A stretch of 64,000 nt of DNA from Neofamilia massiliensis (GTDB taxonomy: Bacteria > Bacillota > Clostridia > Tissierellales > Peptoniphilaceae), in contig NZ_CYUJ01000003.1 of the NCBI RefSeq assembly GCF_001299475.1, positions 872,409 to 936,408 on the forward strand, read 5' to 3'. Each line of letters begins with the position of its first letter. Positions within the stretch are counted from its first letter, which is position 1. The notes under the pieces are model-generated. The model was given only the letters and a program-made list of their open reading frames with translations, was not told the origin of the DNA and did not search any database. This document shows, piece after piece, positions 42,043 to 52,416 of the stretch. A program made the translations under genes and the position numbers.

Positions 42043-42071
42043 TTGATATAATTTTCTGCTTATTATATTAT
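42043..42071 (+). promoter_or_regulatory. Promoter of the FMN-binding protein gene
   Basis: TTGATA, 17-base spacer, TATTAT. Confidence 0.55.
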
Positions 42072-42124
42072 ATTAGTAGATGAAAAAATTACTAAAGGAC
42101 AAGTGGCTTAAAGGAGCAGTTTTA

Positions 42125-42559
42125 ATGGATAGAAAGAAGAGAAGGATTTTATTTTTAACTTCCTTGTTGATGGCTTTGATGATTTTAGTAAGCACTTTAA
42201 AAGACGAAACCCCTCAAGGGGCAGTTGCTACTGAAATTTCAAACAACGAAGAATTTTATACTACTAGCGAAACAAACCTAAGAGATGGAGTTTATAAGTC
42301 AACTAACGACGGTTTTATATCTCCAATTACAGTAGAACTTACTGTACAAAACGGCAGGATATCTGACTTTAAAGTTGTAGACCACAACGAAACTACCCAA
42401 ATTGCCAAAACAGCCCTAACAGATGTGTCCTATGAAATATTAAAAAATAAGTCTCCTAACGTTGACGGAGTTTCTGGAGCAACAGAAACATCTGACGCCA
42501 TAATTAAAGGAGCCAGAGATACAATTAGACAAGCTGGAGGAAATCCAGAAGATTTTTAA
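42125..42559 (+). CDS. FMN-binding-domain protein, membrane-anchored
   Basis: 144 residues from the ATG at 42125 (SD AAAGGAG); an ATG at 42080 in frame would be almost leaderless. N-terminal anchor (about 6-25), then an FMN_bind domain with DGVYKSTNDGF and the flavinylation motif SGATETSDAI, whose Thr normally carries FMN by a phosphoester bond after ApbE action. Suggests extracytosolic electron transfer. No ApbE or Rnf genes adjacent. Confidence 0.85.
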   Translation: MDRKKRRILFLTSLLMALMILVSTLKDETPQGAVATEISNNEEFYTTSETNLRDGVYKSTNDGFISPITVELTVQNGRISDFKVVDHNETTQIAKTALTDVSYEILKNKSPNVDGVSGATETSDAIIKGARDTIRQAGGNPEDF

Positions 42560-42564
42560 AAACG

Positions 42565-42592
42565 AGACAGTCCAAGAGGCTGTCTTTTTTTC
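42565..42592 (+). terminator. Terminator after the FMN-binding gene
   Basis: AGACAG / CTGTCT stem followed by T-run. Confidence 0.85.
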
Positions 42593-42619
42593 TTGAAAAA
42601 AATTTTTTTTTAAAAAAAT

Positions 42620-42649
42620 TTGTAGGAAAGTTATTTTTAGTGGTATAAG
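42620..42649 (+). promoter_or_regulatory. Possible promoter of the atp operon
   Basis: TTGTAG, 18-base spacer, TATAAG; leaves a leader of about 145 bases. Confidence 0.4.
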
Positions 42650-42744
42650 TATTATAGAGAGACAAAAATTATTTTCTAAATAAATCTTTCTTGCTTTTTG
42701 AAAAATTAAGAGTAGAATATGTAAGTAAATATTTTTTAAGACCC

Positions 42745-42784
42745 AGGGCCTTAATCGAATGATTGAAGGTCCTTTGTGTTTTTA
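42745..42784 (+). promoter_or_regulatory. Hairpin in the atp leader, attenuator-like
   Basis: AGGGCCTTAATC pairs imperfectly with GATTGAAGGTCCT and is followed by TTTGTGTTTTT, just before the atpB ribosome site. It could act as a partial terminator. Confidence 0.45.
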
Positions 42785-42800
42785 AGATTGGAGGTTATTA

Positions 42801-43601
42801 ATGAAGAAAAAGCCAATTTATGTTTTTGCAGCTTTAATTATAGCATCTTTTGTCCTAAGCTTTATTATAAAGGCTCCTCAAATTGAAGCTGAGCCAATAA
42901 GCCAGGCTATGAAAGATGCTGTAGTTCACAATGAAAACAAAATTTTATTTCTAGGAAGGGAAGTCAATCCAGGACTTGTATCTGCTGTAACTGTCAGTGG
43001 GATAATTCTCCTTGGGGCTCTTATTATTAGAATATTTTTTATTCCAAGATTTTCTTATGTGCCATCTAAGGGACAAATTATTATTGAAGAGATAGTTGGA
43101 TATTTTAACAATTTAGCCAAGTCCAACAGTCCTGACAGAAATAAGTTTTTAGGAGCCTATATTTTTGCAGCAGGTCTTTACGTTTTTGTCGGCACCATCT
43201 TTGAACTTTTTGGCATCCAGGCTTTGACGACAACTTCTAGGTCACTGGCATTGCCTGCTCCTCTTTCTGATATAAACGGAGCTATTGCCTTAGGCGGTCT
43301 TTCTTATTTGGTAATTTTAGGAGGAGGACTAGTTGCTAACGGACCGAAAGGACTTTTAAAGGGACTCAAGGATTTTTCTCTACCACTGTCTATGTCCTTT
43401 AGACTTTTTGGAGCCTTGTTAAGTGGCCTTTTAGTAAATGAGTTAATCTATCACTATGTATATCTTTCCTATGGCTTGCCAGTTGTGGTTGCAATTGTCT
43501 TTACCTTGCTTCACGCTGTTATCCAAGCCTATGTACTGACAATTTTAACTTCACTTTTTTATGGAGAAGTCAGTGAAAAGCATGGAGAGTTAAAAAAATA
43601 A
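42801..43601 (+). CDS. atpB: F-type ATP synthase subunit a
   Basis: 266 residues, five to six membrane helices. The essential Arg for ion transfer lies in SMSFRLFGALLSG, and HAVIQAYVLTILTSLFYGE is the conserved last helix. An unusual outside loop of about 35 residues follows the first helix (residues 25-60). It forms the ion half-channels against the c-ring. SD GGAGG. First gene of the operon; no atpI or atpQ-like gene precedes it. Confidence 0.93.
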   Translation: MKKKPIYVFAALIIASFVLSFIIKAPQIEAEPISQAMKDAVVHNENKILFLGREVNPGLVSAVTVSGIILLGALIIRIFFIPRFSYVPSKGQIIIEEIVGYFNNLAKSNSPDRNKFLGAYIFAAGLYVFVGTIFELFGIQALTTTSRSLALPAPLSDINGAIALGGLSYLVILGGGLVANGPKGLLKGLKDFSLPLSMSFRLFGALLSGLLVNELIYHYVYLSYGLPVVVAIVFTLLHAVIQAYVLTILTSLFYGEVSEKHGELKK

Positions 43602-43629
43602 AAAATCTATTTTAAATTTTGGAGGAATT

Positions 43630-43965
43630 ATGAAAAATCAAAAGAAATTATTAGTTATTGTCGCCATCGTCTTAGTTGTTTGTGTATTTTCAACAAATGT
43701 AGCCTTTGCCCAAGAAGATTCTAGCAATCAAGCACAAACTATAGCTGAAGCCAAGGCTTTACCATCAGCTCTTGCCATAGGTCTTGCTGCAGCCCCAGCT
43801 GCTATAGCCATGGGCCTTGCAATTTATAAGGCAACTGATAGTATTTCTAGACAACCTGAAGCTGAAGGCTCAATTAGAACAACCTTAATGTTAGGACTTG
43901 TATTTATTGAAACTTTAGTTATTTATGCACTAATTGTAGCCATACTAATTATATTTGTACTATAG
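43630..43965 (+). CDS. atpE: F-type ATP synthase subunit c with N-terminal extension
   Basis: 111 residues, against about 70-90 in most bacteria. Residues 1-27 look like a cleavable signal peptide (ends VAFAQE), followed by a polar linker and the usual hairpin: helix 1 (about 45-65), RQPEAEG loop, helix 2 with the ion-binding Glu in FIETLVIY. Helix 1 is Ala-rich (AIGLAAAPAAIAMG) where most c subunits have a GxGxG repeat. The Gln of Na+-type rings is replaced (Met), while a Thr follows the Glu, so ion choice is uncertain; H+ is favoured. Confidence 0.92.
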   Translation: MKNQKKLLVIVAIVLVVCVFSTNVAFAQEDSSNQAQTIAEAKALPSALAIGLAAAPAAIAMGLAIYKATDSISRQPEAEGSIRTTLMLGLVFIETLVIYALIVAILIIFVL

Positions 43966-43974
43966 GAGGCAGCA

Positions 43975-44454
43975 ATGAATCCTATTTTAGGAATTAATTT
44001 TTTACAAATTATCTATCACATTTTCAACTTTTCGATTTTAGGTCTAGGTCTTTATATTTTACTTTACAAGCCAGTTGTAAATTTTATGGACAAGAGAAAG
44101 GCCTACTACGAAGATATGGACAAAAAGGCCAAGGAAAATTTAAAAGATGCCGAAAATCTTTTTAAAGACCATGAAGAAAAATTAGAAAACTTTCGAAAAG
44201 AAAAAGAAGACCTTAAGGCTGAGGCTGAGGCTCAAGCTAGAAAAGAAGCTGACGAAATTATAGCTAAGGCTAAAAAAGAAGAAGAAAACATTCTATTAAA
44301 AGCCAAAGCATCTGCCGACTTTGAAAGAGAAAAACTAATAAAAGAAGGCAAGGAAGAGGTCAAAGACCTTCTTGTTAAGGCTATTGAAAAATCTGTAAAC
44401 GATGACCAAGACCCTTATGACGCCTTTATTCACGCTTTTGGAAAAGAGGACTAG
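43975..44454 (+). CDS. atpF: F-type ATP synthase subunit b
   Basis: 159 residues: one N-terminal membrane helix (about 8-32), the conserved YKPVVNFMDKRK after it, then a long charged coiled coil. It forms the peripheral stalk. The C-terminal tail would meet the delta domain, which in this operon is fused to alpha. Starts 9 bases after atpE and ends 1 base before atpA. Confidence 0.93.
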   Translation: MNPILGINFLQIIYHIFNFSILGLGLYILLYKPVVNFMDKRKAYYEDMDKKAKENLKDAENLFKDHEEKLENFRKEKEDLKAEAEAQARKEADEIIAKAKKEEENILLKAKASADFEREKLIKEGKEEVKDLLVKAIEKSVNDDQDPYDAFIHAFGKED

Positions 44455-44455
44455 G

Positions 44456-46183
44456 ATGGAAAAAGTTCAAGCTATTATTAGATCTAAAGAAAAACCAAGG
44501 GCAGACCAAGAAGAAAAGCTAAAAAGTTTTTTTAAAAATGAAAAATCTTTAGACCTGGACCTAAGATGGTCTAAAGATGAATCTATTTCAGATGGTTTTG
44601 TCCTAACGATTGGCTCAAAAACCTATAAGTGGACAAAGGCCTCTAGACTTGAAGACCTTGCTAGGTCCATAGAAAACATCGATACAGATTCATCTAATTA
44701 TCTAAGTCTTTTAACAGACAAGCTCAAAGAATTTAGACCAAGGACCAAGGGAGAAGAAATTGGCAGGGTCCTATCAATTGGAGATGGCATTGCCAAACTT
44801 ACTGGTTTAGAATCTGCCTCCTACGGAGAAATTGTAGTCTTTGAAACTGGAGTAAAGGGCATGGTCTTAGACTTAAAAAAAGACTACCTAGGCTGTATTA
44901 TCTTTGGCGAAGACAAAGACATTTCAGAAGGGTCCCAAGTTTTTAGGACCAAAAAGACAGCTGGCATTCCAGTTGGCCCTGACCTCTTAGGCAGGGTTGT
45001 AAATCCTCTAGGTGAACCAATAGATGGCCAGGGAAAAATTTCTCCTATAGCCTACTACAAAATCGAAAAAGAAGCGCCAGAAATTATTGACAGGCAGTCT
45101 GTTTATAGGCCTCTTGAAACTGGAATTTTAGCAATAGATTCAATGTTTCCAATTGGCAAGGGGCAAAGAGAACTTATAATTGGCGACAGACAAACAGGTA
45201 AAACTGCCATAGCCTTAGATACAATTTTAAAACAAAAAGACGAGGACCTAATTTGCATTTACGCAGCTATTGGTCAAAAGGCTTCATCTCTAGCCTTGCT
45301 TGTAGAAAACTTAAAAAAGAAAAACGCCTTTGATAATTGTATAGTTGTTGCAGCAACTGCAGCAGACTCAGCTGCCTTTCAATACATCGCCCCTTATTCA
45401 GCAACTGCCATTGGCGAATACTTTATGGACCAAGGCAAGGACGTCCTAATAATTTATGACGACTTGTCTAAACACGCTGTAGCCTACAGGTCAATTTCAC
45501 TTTTACTTGAAAGGTCACCAGGCAGGGAGGCATATCCAGGGGATGTATTTTATCTCCACTCTAGACTTTTAGAAAGGTCAGCCCAGCTTTCTGAAAAACT
45601 AGGTGGCGGCTCAATTACATCACTGCCAATTGTAGAAACTCAGGCAGGAGATATTTCAGCCTATATACCGACAAATATTATTTCAATTACAGACGGACAA
45701 ATATTTTTAGAGTCAGACTTGTTTTTTGCTGGCCAAAGACCTGCTATAAATGTTGGCCTTTCAGTATCAAGAGTTGGCGGCGCTGCCCAAACCAAGGCCA
45801 TAAAAAAGGCAGCTGCGTCCCTAAGACTAAGTCTAGCCCAATATAGGGAAATGGAAATCTTTACCCAATTTGCCTCAGACCTTGATGAAAACACTAAGAG
45901 ACAACTAGTTTACGGGTCAGGGCTAATGGAAATTTTAAAGCAAAATCAATTTTCTCCCCTTAAGCACTATGAAGAAGTTATTATCCTAGTAGTTGCTCTT
46001 GCTAAACTTTTAATAGACTTAGACAAAAAGAAAATCAAAGAAACTTTAAAAAATATAATTTCTCATATTGAAAGTGAAGACCCAGCCTTAATTGAAGAAA
46101 TTGAAAGGACCAAGGACCTTACAGATGCCAGCAGGGAAAAAATTATTAGCCTAGCTCAGGCCTATTTAGATTCAAGCAAATAA
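44456..46183 (+). CDS. atpA: F-type ATP synthase: delta C-terminal-like domain fused to subunit alpha
   Basis: 575 residues from the ATG at 44456 just after the atpF stop; usual alpha is about 500-510. Residues about 1-75 resemble the C-terminal part of subunit delta: EEKLKSFFKNEKSLDLDLRW, SDGFVLTIGSKTYKWT and SRLEDLARSI correspond to the delta pattern ending VIDGSVRGRLERL. Typical alpha follows, starting with its N-terminal helix (about 80-95), then Walker A GDRQTGKT (243-250) and the rest of the catalytic-interface subunit. No separate atpH lies between atpF and atpA. A fusion that replaces delta is the simplest reading. Confidence 0.93.
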   Translation: MEKVQAIIRSKEKPRADQEEKLKSFFKNEKSLDLDLRWSKDESISDGFVLTIGSKTYKWTKASRLEDLARSIENIDTDSSNYLSLLTDKLKEFRPRTKGEEIGRVLSIGDGIAKLTGLESASYGEIVVFETGVKGMVLDLKKDYLGCIIFGEDKDISEGSQVFRTKKTAGIPVGPDLLGRVVNPLGEPIDGQGKISPIAYYKIEKEAPEIIDRQSVYRPLETGILAIDSMFPIGKGQRELIIGDRQTGKTAIALDTILKQKDEDLICIYAAIGQKASSLALLVENLKKKNAFDNCIVVAATAADSAAFQYIAPYSATAIGEYFMDQGKDVLIIYDDLSKHAVAYRSISLLLERSPGREAYPGDVFYLHSRLLERSAQLSEKLGGGSITSLPIVETQAGDISAYIPTNIISITDGQIFLESDLFFAGQRPAINVGLSVSRVGGAAQTKAIKKAAASLRLSLAQYREMEIFTQFASDLDENTKRQLVYGSGLMEILKQNQFSPLKHYEEVIILVVALAKLLIDLDKKKIKETLKNIISHIESEDPALIEEIERTKDLTDASREKIISLAQAYLDSSK

Positions 46184-46195
46184 AAGGGTGATTGT

Positions 46196-47083
46196 ATGCC
46201 TAGTTCAAAAGAGCTCAAGGACAGAATTAGATCAATTAAAGATACAAGAAAAATAACCAAGGCCATGTATTTAATTTCATCTACAAAGATGAGAAAGGCC
46301 AAAGAAAGTCTAGAAAACACTAGGCCTTATTTTGATAATTTAAAAGTGGAAATAAAAAGAGTTATTAGAACTTTAAAGACCTTTGATTCAAAATATATTT
46401 ATCCAGAAGATATGAAGGACTTTGAAAATGGAACCTACGGCCTAATAGTAATAACATCAGACAAGGGCCTAGCTGGATCTTATAACCTCAACGTCGTTAA
46501 AGAAGCTGTAAAAATTTTAGAAGACCACAAGGACTGCAAGCTCTTTGCTATAGGATCTTTTGGGAAAAATTATTTTGCTAAGAGAAATATTCCTGTAGAA
46601 AAGAACTTTGTCTTTTCAGCTGAAGACCCTAGTCTAGACGAGGCCAGAGAAATTGCCACAAATATTTTAGAAGAATACGATAGGGGAAAACTTAAGAAAA
46701 TATTTTTAATTTATACCAACATGGTCAATAGCTTTTCAAGCCAGGCTGTTTCAATGAGACTATTTCCCTTTCACAGGGACTACTTTGACGACAAAAAGTT
46801 CGAGGAAGAAAAGACTATAAAAAACGAATTTACTTTTTATCCTAGCCTTGATGAAATTTTAGAGCCGCTAATTACTTCCTATATTGTTGGAATAATTTAT
46901 GGGGCCCTAGTTGATTCGTATTCAGCTGAACAAAATGCTAGGATGAATGCCATGAGTTCTGCCATAGAAAATGCAGACGACCTACTTGGAAACTTACAAA
47001 TCCAATACAACAGACTAAGACAGGGACAAATTACAGAAGAGATTATAGAAATTTCTGCTGGAGCCCAGGCACAGAAAAAATAG
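46196..47083 (+). CDS. atpG: F-type ATP synthase subunit gamma
   Basis: 295 residues. N-terminal RIRSIKDTRKITKAMYLISSTKMRKAK and C-terminal NARMNAMSSAIENADDLLG helices form the rotor coiled coil; the Rossmann-like middle has TSDKGLAGSYNLNV. Rotates inside alpha3beta3. Starts 12 bases after atpA; SD is AAGGGTG-like. Confidence 0.95.
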   Translation: MPSSKELKDRIRSIKDTRKITKAMYLISSTKMRKAKESLENTRPYFDNLKVEIKRVIRTLKTFDSKYIYPEDMKDFENGTYGLIVITSDKGLAGSYNLNVVKEAVKILEDHKDCKLFAIGSFGKNYFAKRNIPVEKNFVFSAEDPSLDEAREIATNILEEYDRGKLKKIFLIYTNMVNSFSSQAVSMRLFPFHRDYFDDKKFEEEKTIKNEFTFYPSLDEILEPLITSYIVGIIYGALVDSYSAEQNARMNAMSSAIENADDLLGNLQIQYNRLRQGQITEEIIEISAGAQAQKK

Positions 47084-48896
<1,813 letters not shown>

Positions 48897-48907
48897 AAAT
48901 AGATTTG

Positions 48908-48940
48908 TTAGTGCTAGAAAAAATTCTGGCACTAATTTTT
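48908..48940 (+). terminator. Terminator of the atp operon
   Basis: TTAGTGCTAGAA / TTCTGGCACTAA stem with a short A loop and six T. Confidence 0.92.
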
Positions 48941-48966
48941 TATTTTCAAAAATATTTTTTAGCAAA

Positions 48967-48999
48967 TAAAAAAAGCCAAGGACCTCAATCCTTGACTTA
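48967..48999 (-). terminator. Terminator of the second SDR gene
   Basis: On the minus strand GTCAAGGATT, loop, GGTCCTTGGC and a T-run. Confidence 0.85.
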
Positions 49000-49008
49000 A
49001 AAAAATTT

Positions 49009-49776
49009 TTACATTTCAAATGGAGACTCTGGAAGAATTTGGCCTCCGTCTACAATTATTGATTGGCCTGTAATATATTTTGCCTCATCTGATGCAAAGA
49101 ACATTATTGCATAGGCTATGTCCTTTGGTTCGCCAAGGGCTGCCATTGGAATAACAGATTCTTGGTTTTTAATATATTCTGCTCCTAAGTTTTCTCTCAT
49201 ACCTGGGGTCATAATGTTTCCAGGTTCAACTGCGTTAATGGTAATATTTTTTCCTGCCAGTTCAAGGGCAACAGATCTCATAAAACCATTTACTCCAGCC
49301 TTGGCTGCTGCATAGTGAGGAAGGCTTGAGTTTCTAACTCTATTTCCTGTTATTGAAGAGGTAATAACTATTCGGCCTCCATCTTTTAAATATTTCATCG
49401 CCTCTCTAGTATTTAGAAAAACTCCCTTTAAGTTAATATCCAAAACTTCGTCCCATTGGTCTAAGGTCATAGTTGAAGTTTTTTCTTCTGGGAAATAACC
49501 TGCATTTAAAACTACAATGTCAATGCCATTTAAAATGTCGTTTGCTTCTTTAAAAAGTTTTTCTGTGTCTTTTTCAGAAGAGACATCTGCCTTTACAAAG
49601 CTGGCTTCATAGTTTTTCTTTGTCATCTCATCTTCAAAGGCCAGGCCGTCTTTTTCGTTTCTGCCTGTAAAAACTACCTTGGCTCCTTCTTCTAAAAAGG
49701 CTTCAGTAATTCCTGCGCCAATGCCCTTGGCTCCGCCTGTGATTATAACTTTCTTGTCTTTCATTGAAAATGCCAT
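49009..49776 (-). CDS. Short-chain dehydrogenase/reductase
   Basis: 255 residues of the classical SDR type: TGGAKGIG for NAD(P), NAG at about 90, catalytic Ser in ITSSITGN, YAAAK (Tyr/Lys) and the C-terminal GQSIIVDGG. Substrate unknown; the UcpA/FabG-like branch is likely. SD GGAGG. Stands alone on the minus strand between the atp operon and the XRE module. The 262-base AT-rich gap to 50038 shows no clear feature besides possible promoters for both sides. Confidence 0.88.
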   Translation of the reverse strand: MAFSMKDKKVIITGGAKGIGAGITEAFLEEGAKVVFTGRNEKDGLAFEDEMTKKNYEASFVKADVSSEKDTEKLFKEANDILNGIDIVVLNAGYFPEEKTSTMTLDQWDEVLDINLKGVFLNTREAMKYLKDGGRIVITSSITGNRVRNSSLPHYAAAKAGVNGFMRSVALELAGKNITINAVEPGNIMTPGMRENLGAEYIKNQESVIPMAALGEPKDIAYAIMFFASDEAKYITGQSIIVDGGQILPESPFEM

Positions 49777-50038
49777 CTTATAACCTCCTATATTTTTTAA
49801 AATCTACTTACTATTCTTCTACCCAAAAAGCAAAAATTAAAAATTCAGAATGAGTTTTAAAAATTTACAAGGAAATTCATTTTAAAATTCAAAATTTGTA
49901 TTCGAAATAAAAAAACAAACAAATGTTCAGAATTATCTTGACTAAAAGCAAAAAGCAGTTTAAAATATAAGTAGTTAAACTTCTAATTAAAGAAAAAAAC
50001 TAAAGTTTAAATTCTAAAAAACAAAATAGGAGGCCCTT

Positions 50039-50437
50039 ATGACTTTTGGATCAAAACTTAGAAAACTTAGAGAAGAAAATAATATGACCCAGGCAGACCT
50101 TGCTGATGCCCTTGGTCTTAGCCTTAAGGCCATTAGCAATTACGAACTTAAAGGCACCAGGCCAAGGACCATGGACATGTATGAAAAAATCGCCGACCTC
50201 TTCCAGGTAGACCTTAACTATCTGCTCACTAACGAATCGGCCTTTGTAGTTAAGGCCCACAAGACCTATGGATCTAAAGGAGCCAGAGAGGCAGAAGAAC
50301 TTTTGTCATCTATGACTGGACTATTTGCTGGTGGCGAACTTGCTGAAGAAGACAAGGACGCCCTTTTTGAAGCCATTCAAGAGGCCTACTGGGAGGCCAA
50401 ATTAGAAAATAAAAAATACGGCAAGAAAAAGGATTGA
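50039..50437 (+). CDS. XRE-family transcriptional regulator
   Basis: 132 residues. N-terminal helix-turn-helix (MTQADLADALGLSLKAISNYE, shown here in part as LADALGLSLKAISNYE) at about 15-40 and an acidic helical tail. SD AGGAGG. It heads a four-gene unit with an ImmA/IrrE-like protease 4 bases later, the arrangement in which such a protease cleaves the repressor upon DNA damage (ImmR-ImmA in ICEBs1, DdrO-IrrE in Deinococcus). Probably represses this operon. Confidence 0.88.
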   Translation: MTFGSKLRKLREENNMTQADLADALGLSLKAISNYELKGTRPRTMDMYEKIADLFQVDLNYLLTNESAFVVKAHKTYGSKGAREAEELLSSMTGLFAGGELAEEDKDALFEAIQEAYWEAKLENKKYGKKKD

Positions 50438-50441
50438 TTTT

Positions 50442-50987
50442 ATGGCTAACAAGTGGATTTATGACAGGGTTCAGACCCTGGTAGATAAATACCAGACCAG
50501 AGACCCAGAAGAACTAGCAGCCAGACTTAATGTGAAGATAAAATATACGGCTGACACAAAAAGCCTCTTAGGTATGTACAAAATTCTTCTAAAAAACCGC
50601 TATATTTTCATCCCAGGAAACTTGGGCCATTTAAAAAATACAGTTTTAGCCCACGAACTAGGCCACGACCAACTTCATCGAGACTATTGTAAAAACGGAG
50701 CCAGCTTTCAAGAAAGTAGGATTTTTAATCCGACAAATGAATTTGAAATTGAGGCCAATATTTTTGCTGCCCACTTACTTATAAGAGACGAAGATATTTT
50801 TAAATATCTCAAAGAGGGAATGACTGACAGGGACCTAGCAGGGACCCTAGGCGTAGATATAAATTTACTAAATTTAAAGCTAGCTGAAATGGTCAAGCTA
50901 AAACTTTTAAATATAGAAAAAATCCAAGTAGAAACCCCAGGCTCTCAATTTTTAAAGGCCTACAAGCCAGGAGAAGATTCTTTTTAG
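50442..50987 (+). CDS. ImmA/IrrE-family metallopeptidase
   Basis: 181 residues. The zinc motif HELGH is at 71-75 with an Glu in FEIEANIFAAHLL further on as third-ligand region, the standard ImmA/IrrE pattern. The C-terminal part may sense the activating signal. Known members cleave their paired XRE repressor, here the gene just upstream. Next gene is a Y-family DNA polymerase, supporting a DNA-damage response. Confidence 0.92.
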   Translation: MANKWIYDRVQTLVDKYQTRDPEELAARLNVKIKYTADTKSLLGMYKILLKNRYIFIPGNLGHLKNTVLAHELGHDQLHRDYCKNGASFQESRIFNPTNEFEIEANIFAAHLLIRDEDIFKYLKEGMTDRDLAGTLGVDINLLNLKLAEMVKLKLLNIEKIQVETPGSQFLKAYKPGEDSF

Positions 50988-51003
50988 GAAAGAGGTAAAC
51001 ATA

Positions 51004-52416
51004 ATGGCTTATATAGATTATGAAAAAGAACCAAAATCAGATATAGCCTTTGTAGATATGAAAAGTTTTTACGCCTCTGTTGAATGTGTAATGAGAGGCC
51101 TTGATCCTTTAAGGACTTCCCTTTGTGTAATGTCTAGGGCTGACAACTCATCAGGTTTAATTTTAGCAGCCTCCCCAACTTTTAAAAAAGTTTTTGGCAA
51201 GGGAAATGTAGGTCGGGTCAGGGACCTTCCCTTTGATATAGAGACCAGAAAATTTAAAGTAGATCCCTTTAAGGACAAGGGCATAAGAATAACCAAAGAC
51301 CTAGTTTCCTATATAGAAACTTGGGCAGAGAGGACTTTAATTGTTCCGCCGCGAATGGCCTTATATATAGAAGAGAACTTAAAGATCCAAGAGGTTTTTA
51401 AAAATTATGCGCCAGTAGAGGAAATTTATCCCTATTCTATAGACGAAGGCTTTATTGATTTGACTAGGTCTTTAAACTACTTTGTGCCAGATAAAAGTTT
51501 AAGTAGAAAAGACAAACTAGACCAAGTCTCCTTAAAAATTCAAAAAGATATTTTAAAAGCCACGGGAATTTATTCAACTGTAGGCATGTCTAATGCAAAT
51601 CCATTACTTGCAAAACTCTGCTTAGACAACGAGGCGAAAAAAACTAAGACCATGAGGGCCAACTGGTCTTACGAAGATGTAGAGACAAAAGTTTGGACCA
51701 TAAAAAATTTGACAGACTTTTGGGGCATAGGAGATAGGACTGCAAGGAGATTAAATAAACTTAGAATTTTTTCTATAAGAGACTTGGCCAATGCAAATCC
51801 TGACAGGCTAGAAAAAGAATTTGGCATAATCGGCCTCCAACTTTGGTTTCACGCCAATGGAGTAGACGAGTCCAATGTAAAAGTCCCCTACATTCCAAAG
51901 TCTAAGGGATTAGGAAATTCTCAAATCCTTCCCCACGATTACACAGACCAGGGACAAATTGAACTAGTCCTTGGAGAAATGGCCGACCAAGTAGCTAGAC
52001 GGATAAGGTCTATAGGAAAATTAGCTGGAGTAGTTTCAATTTATGTTGGCTACTCCTACAAGGAAAATTTAAAATCTATTAATGTCCAAGAAAAAATTAT
52101 GCCAACTGCAGCATCTCAAATTTTAAGGTCCTATGTCCTAGGACTTTTTAGAAAACACTATGAGGGCGGGGCAGTTAGAAGACTAGGAGTTCGCTATGAC
52201 AATTTAGTAGATAAATCTTACAGGCCCTTTAGCTTTTTTGATGACTTAGAAAAAATTGAAAAAATGGAGGCCTTGGACTTGGTTGTAGATGAAATTAGAA
52301 ATGACTATGGCTTTTTAGCCATTAAAAGGGGAGACTCTCTCCTAGAAGGAGCCAGGGCCATAGAGAGAAGCAAATTAATTGGCGGCCACTGTGGAGGCAT
52401 GGAGGGGATAAAATGA
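51004..52416 (+). CDS. Y-family DNA polymerase, UvrX/UmuC-like
   Basis: 470 residues. Catalytic acids in FVDMKSFYASVEC and YSIDEGFIDLT; the thumb has a helix-hairpin-helix (FWGIGDRTARRLNKL), and the little-finger domain follows. It lacks an obvious clamp-binding C-terminal tail I can name. Longer than DinB and typical of UvrX/YqjW-type translesion polymerases of Firmicutes and their mobile elements. It overlaps the YolD-like gene by 4 bases. Confidence 0.93.
   Translation: MAYIDYEKEPKSDIAFVDMKSFYASVECVMRGLDPLRTSLCVMSRADNSSGLILAASPTFKKVFGKGNVGRVRDLPFDIETRKFKVDPFKDKGIRITKDLVSYIETWAERTLIVPPRMALYIEENLKIQEVFKNYAPVEEIYPYSIDEGFIDLTRSLNYFVPDKSLSRKDKLDQVSLKIQKDILKATGIYSTVGMSNANPLLAKLCLDNEAKKTKTMRANWSYEDVETKVWTIKNLTDFWGIGDRTARRLNKLRIFSIRDLANANPDRLEKEFGIIGLQLWFHANGVDESNVKVPYIPKSKGLGNSQILPHDYTDQGQIELVLGEMADQVARRIRSIGKLAGVVSIYVGYSYKENLKSINVQEKIMPTAASQILRSYVLGLFRKHYEGGAVRRLGVRYDNLVDKSYRPFSFFDDLEKIEKMEALDLVVDEIRNDYGFLAIKRGDSLLEGARAIERSKLIGGHCGGMEGIK

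Noticed and set aside
44402-46183. Start of atpA at 44402 inside atpF
   Set aside because: It overlaps atpF by 53 bases with no ribosome site; the ATG at 44456 fits.
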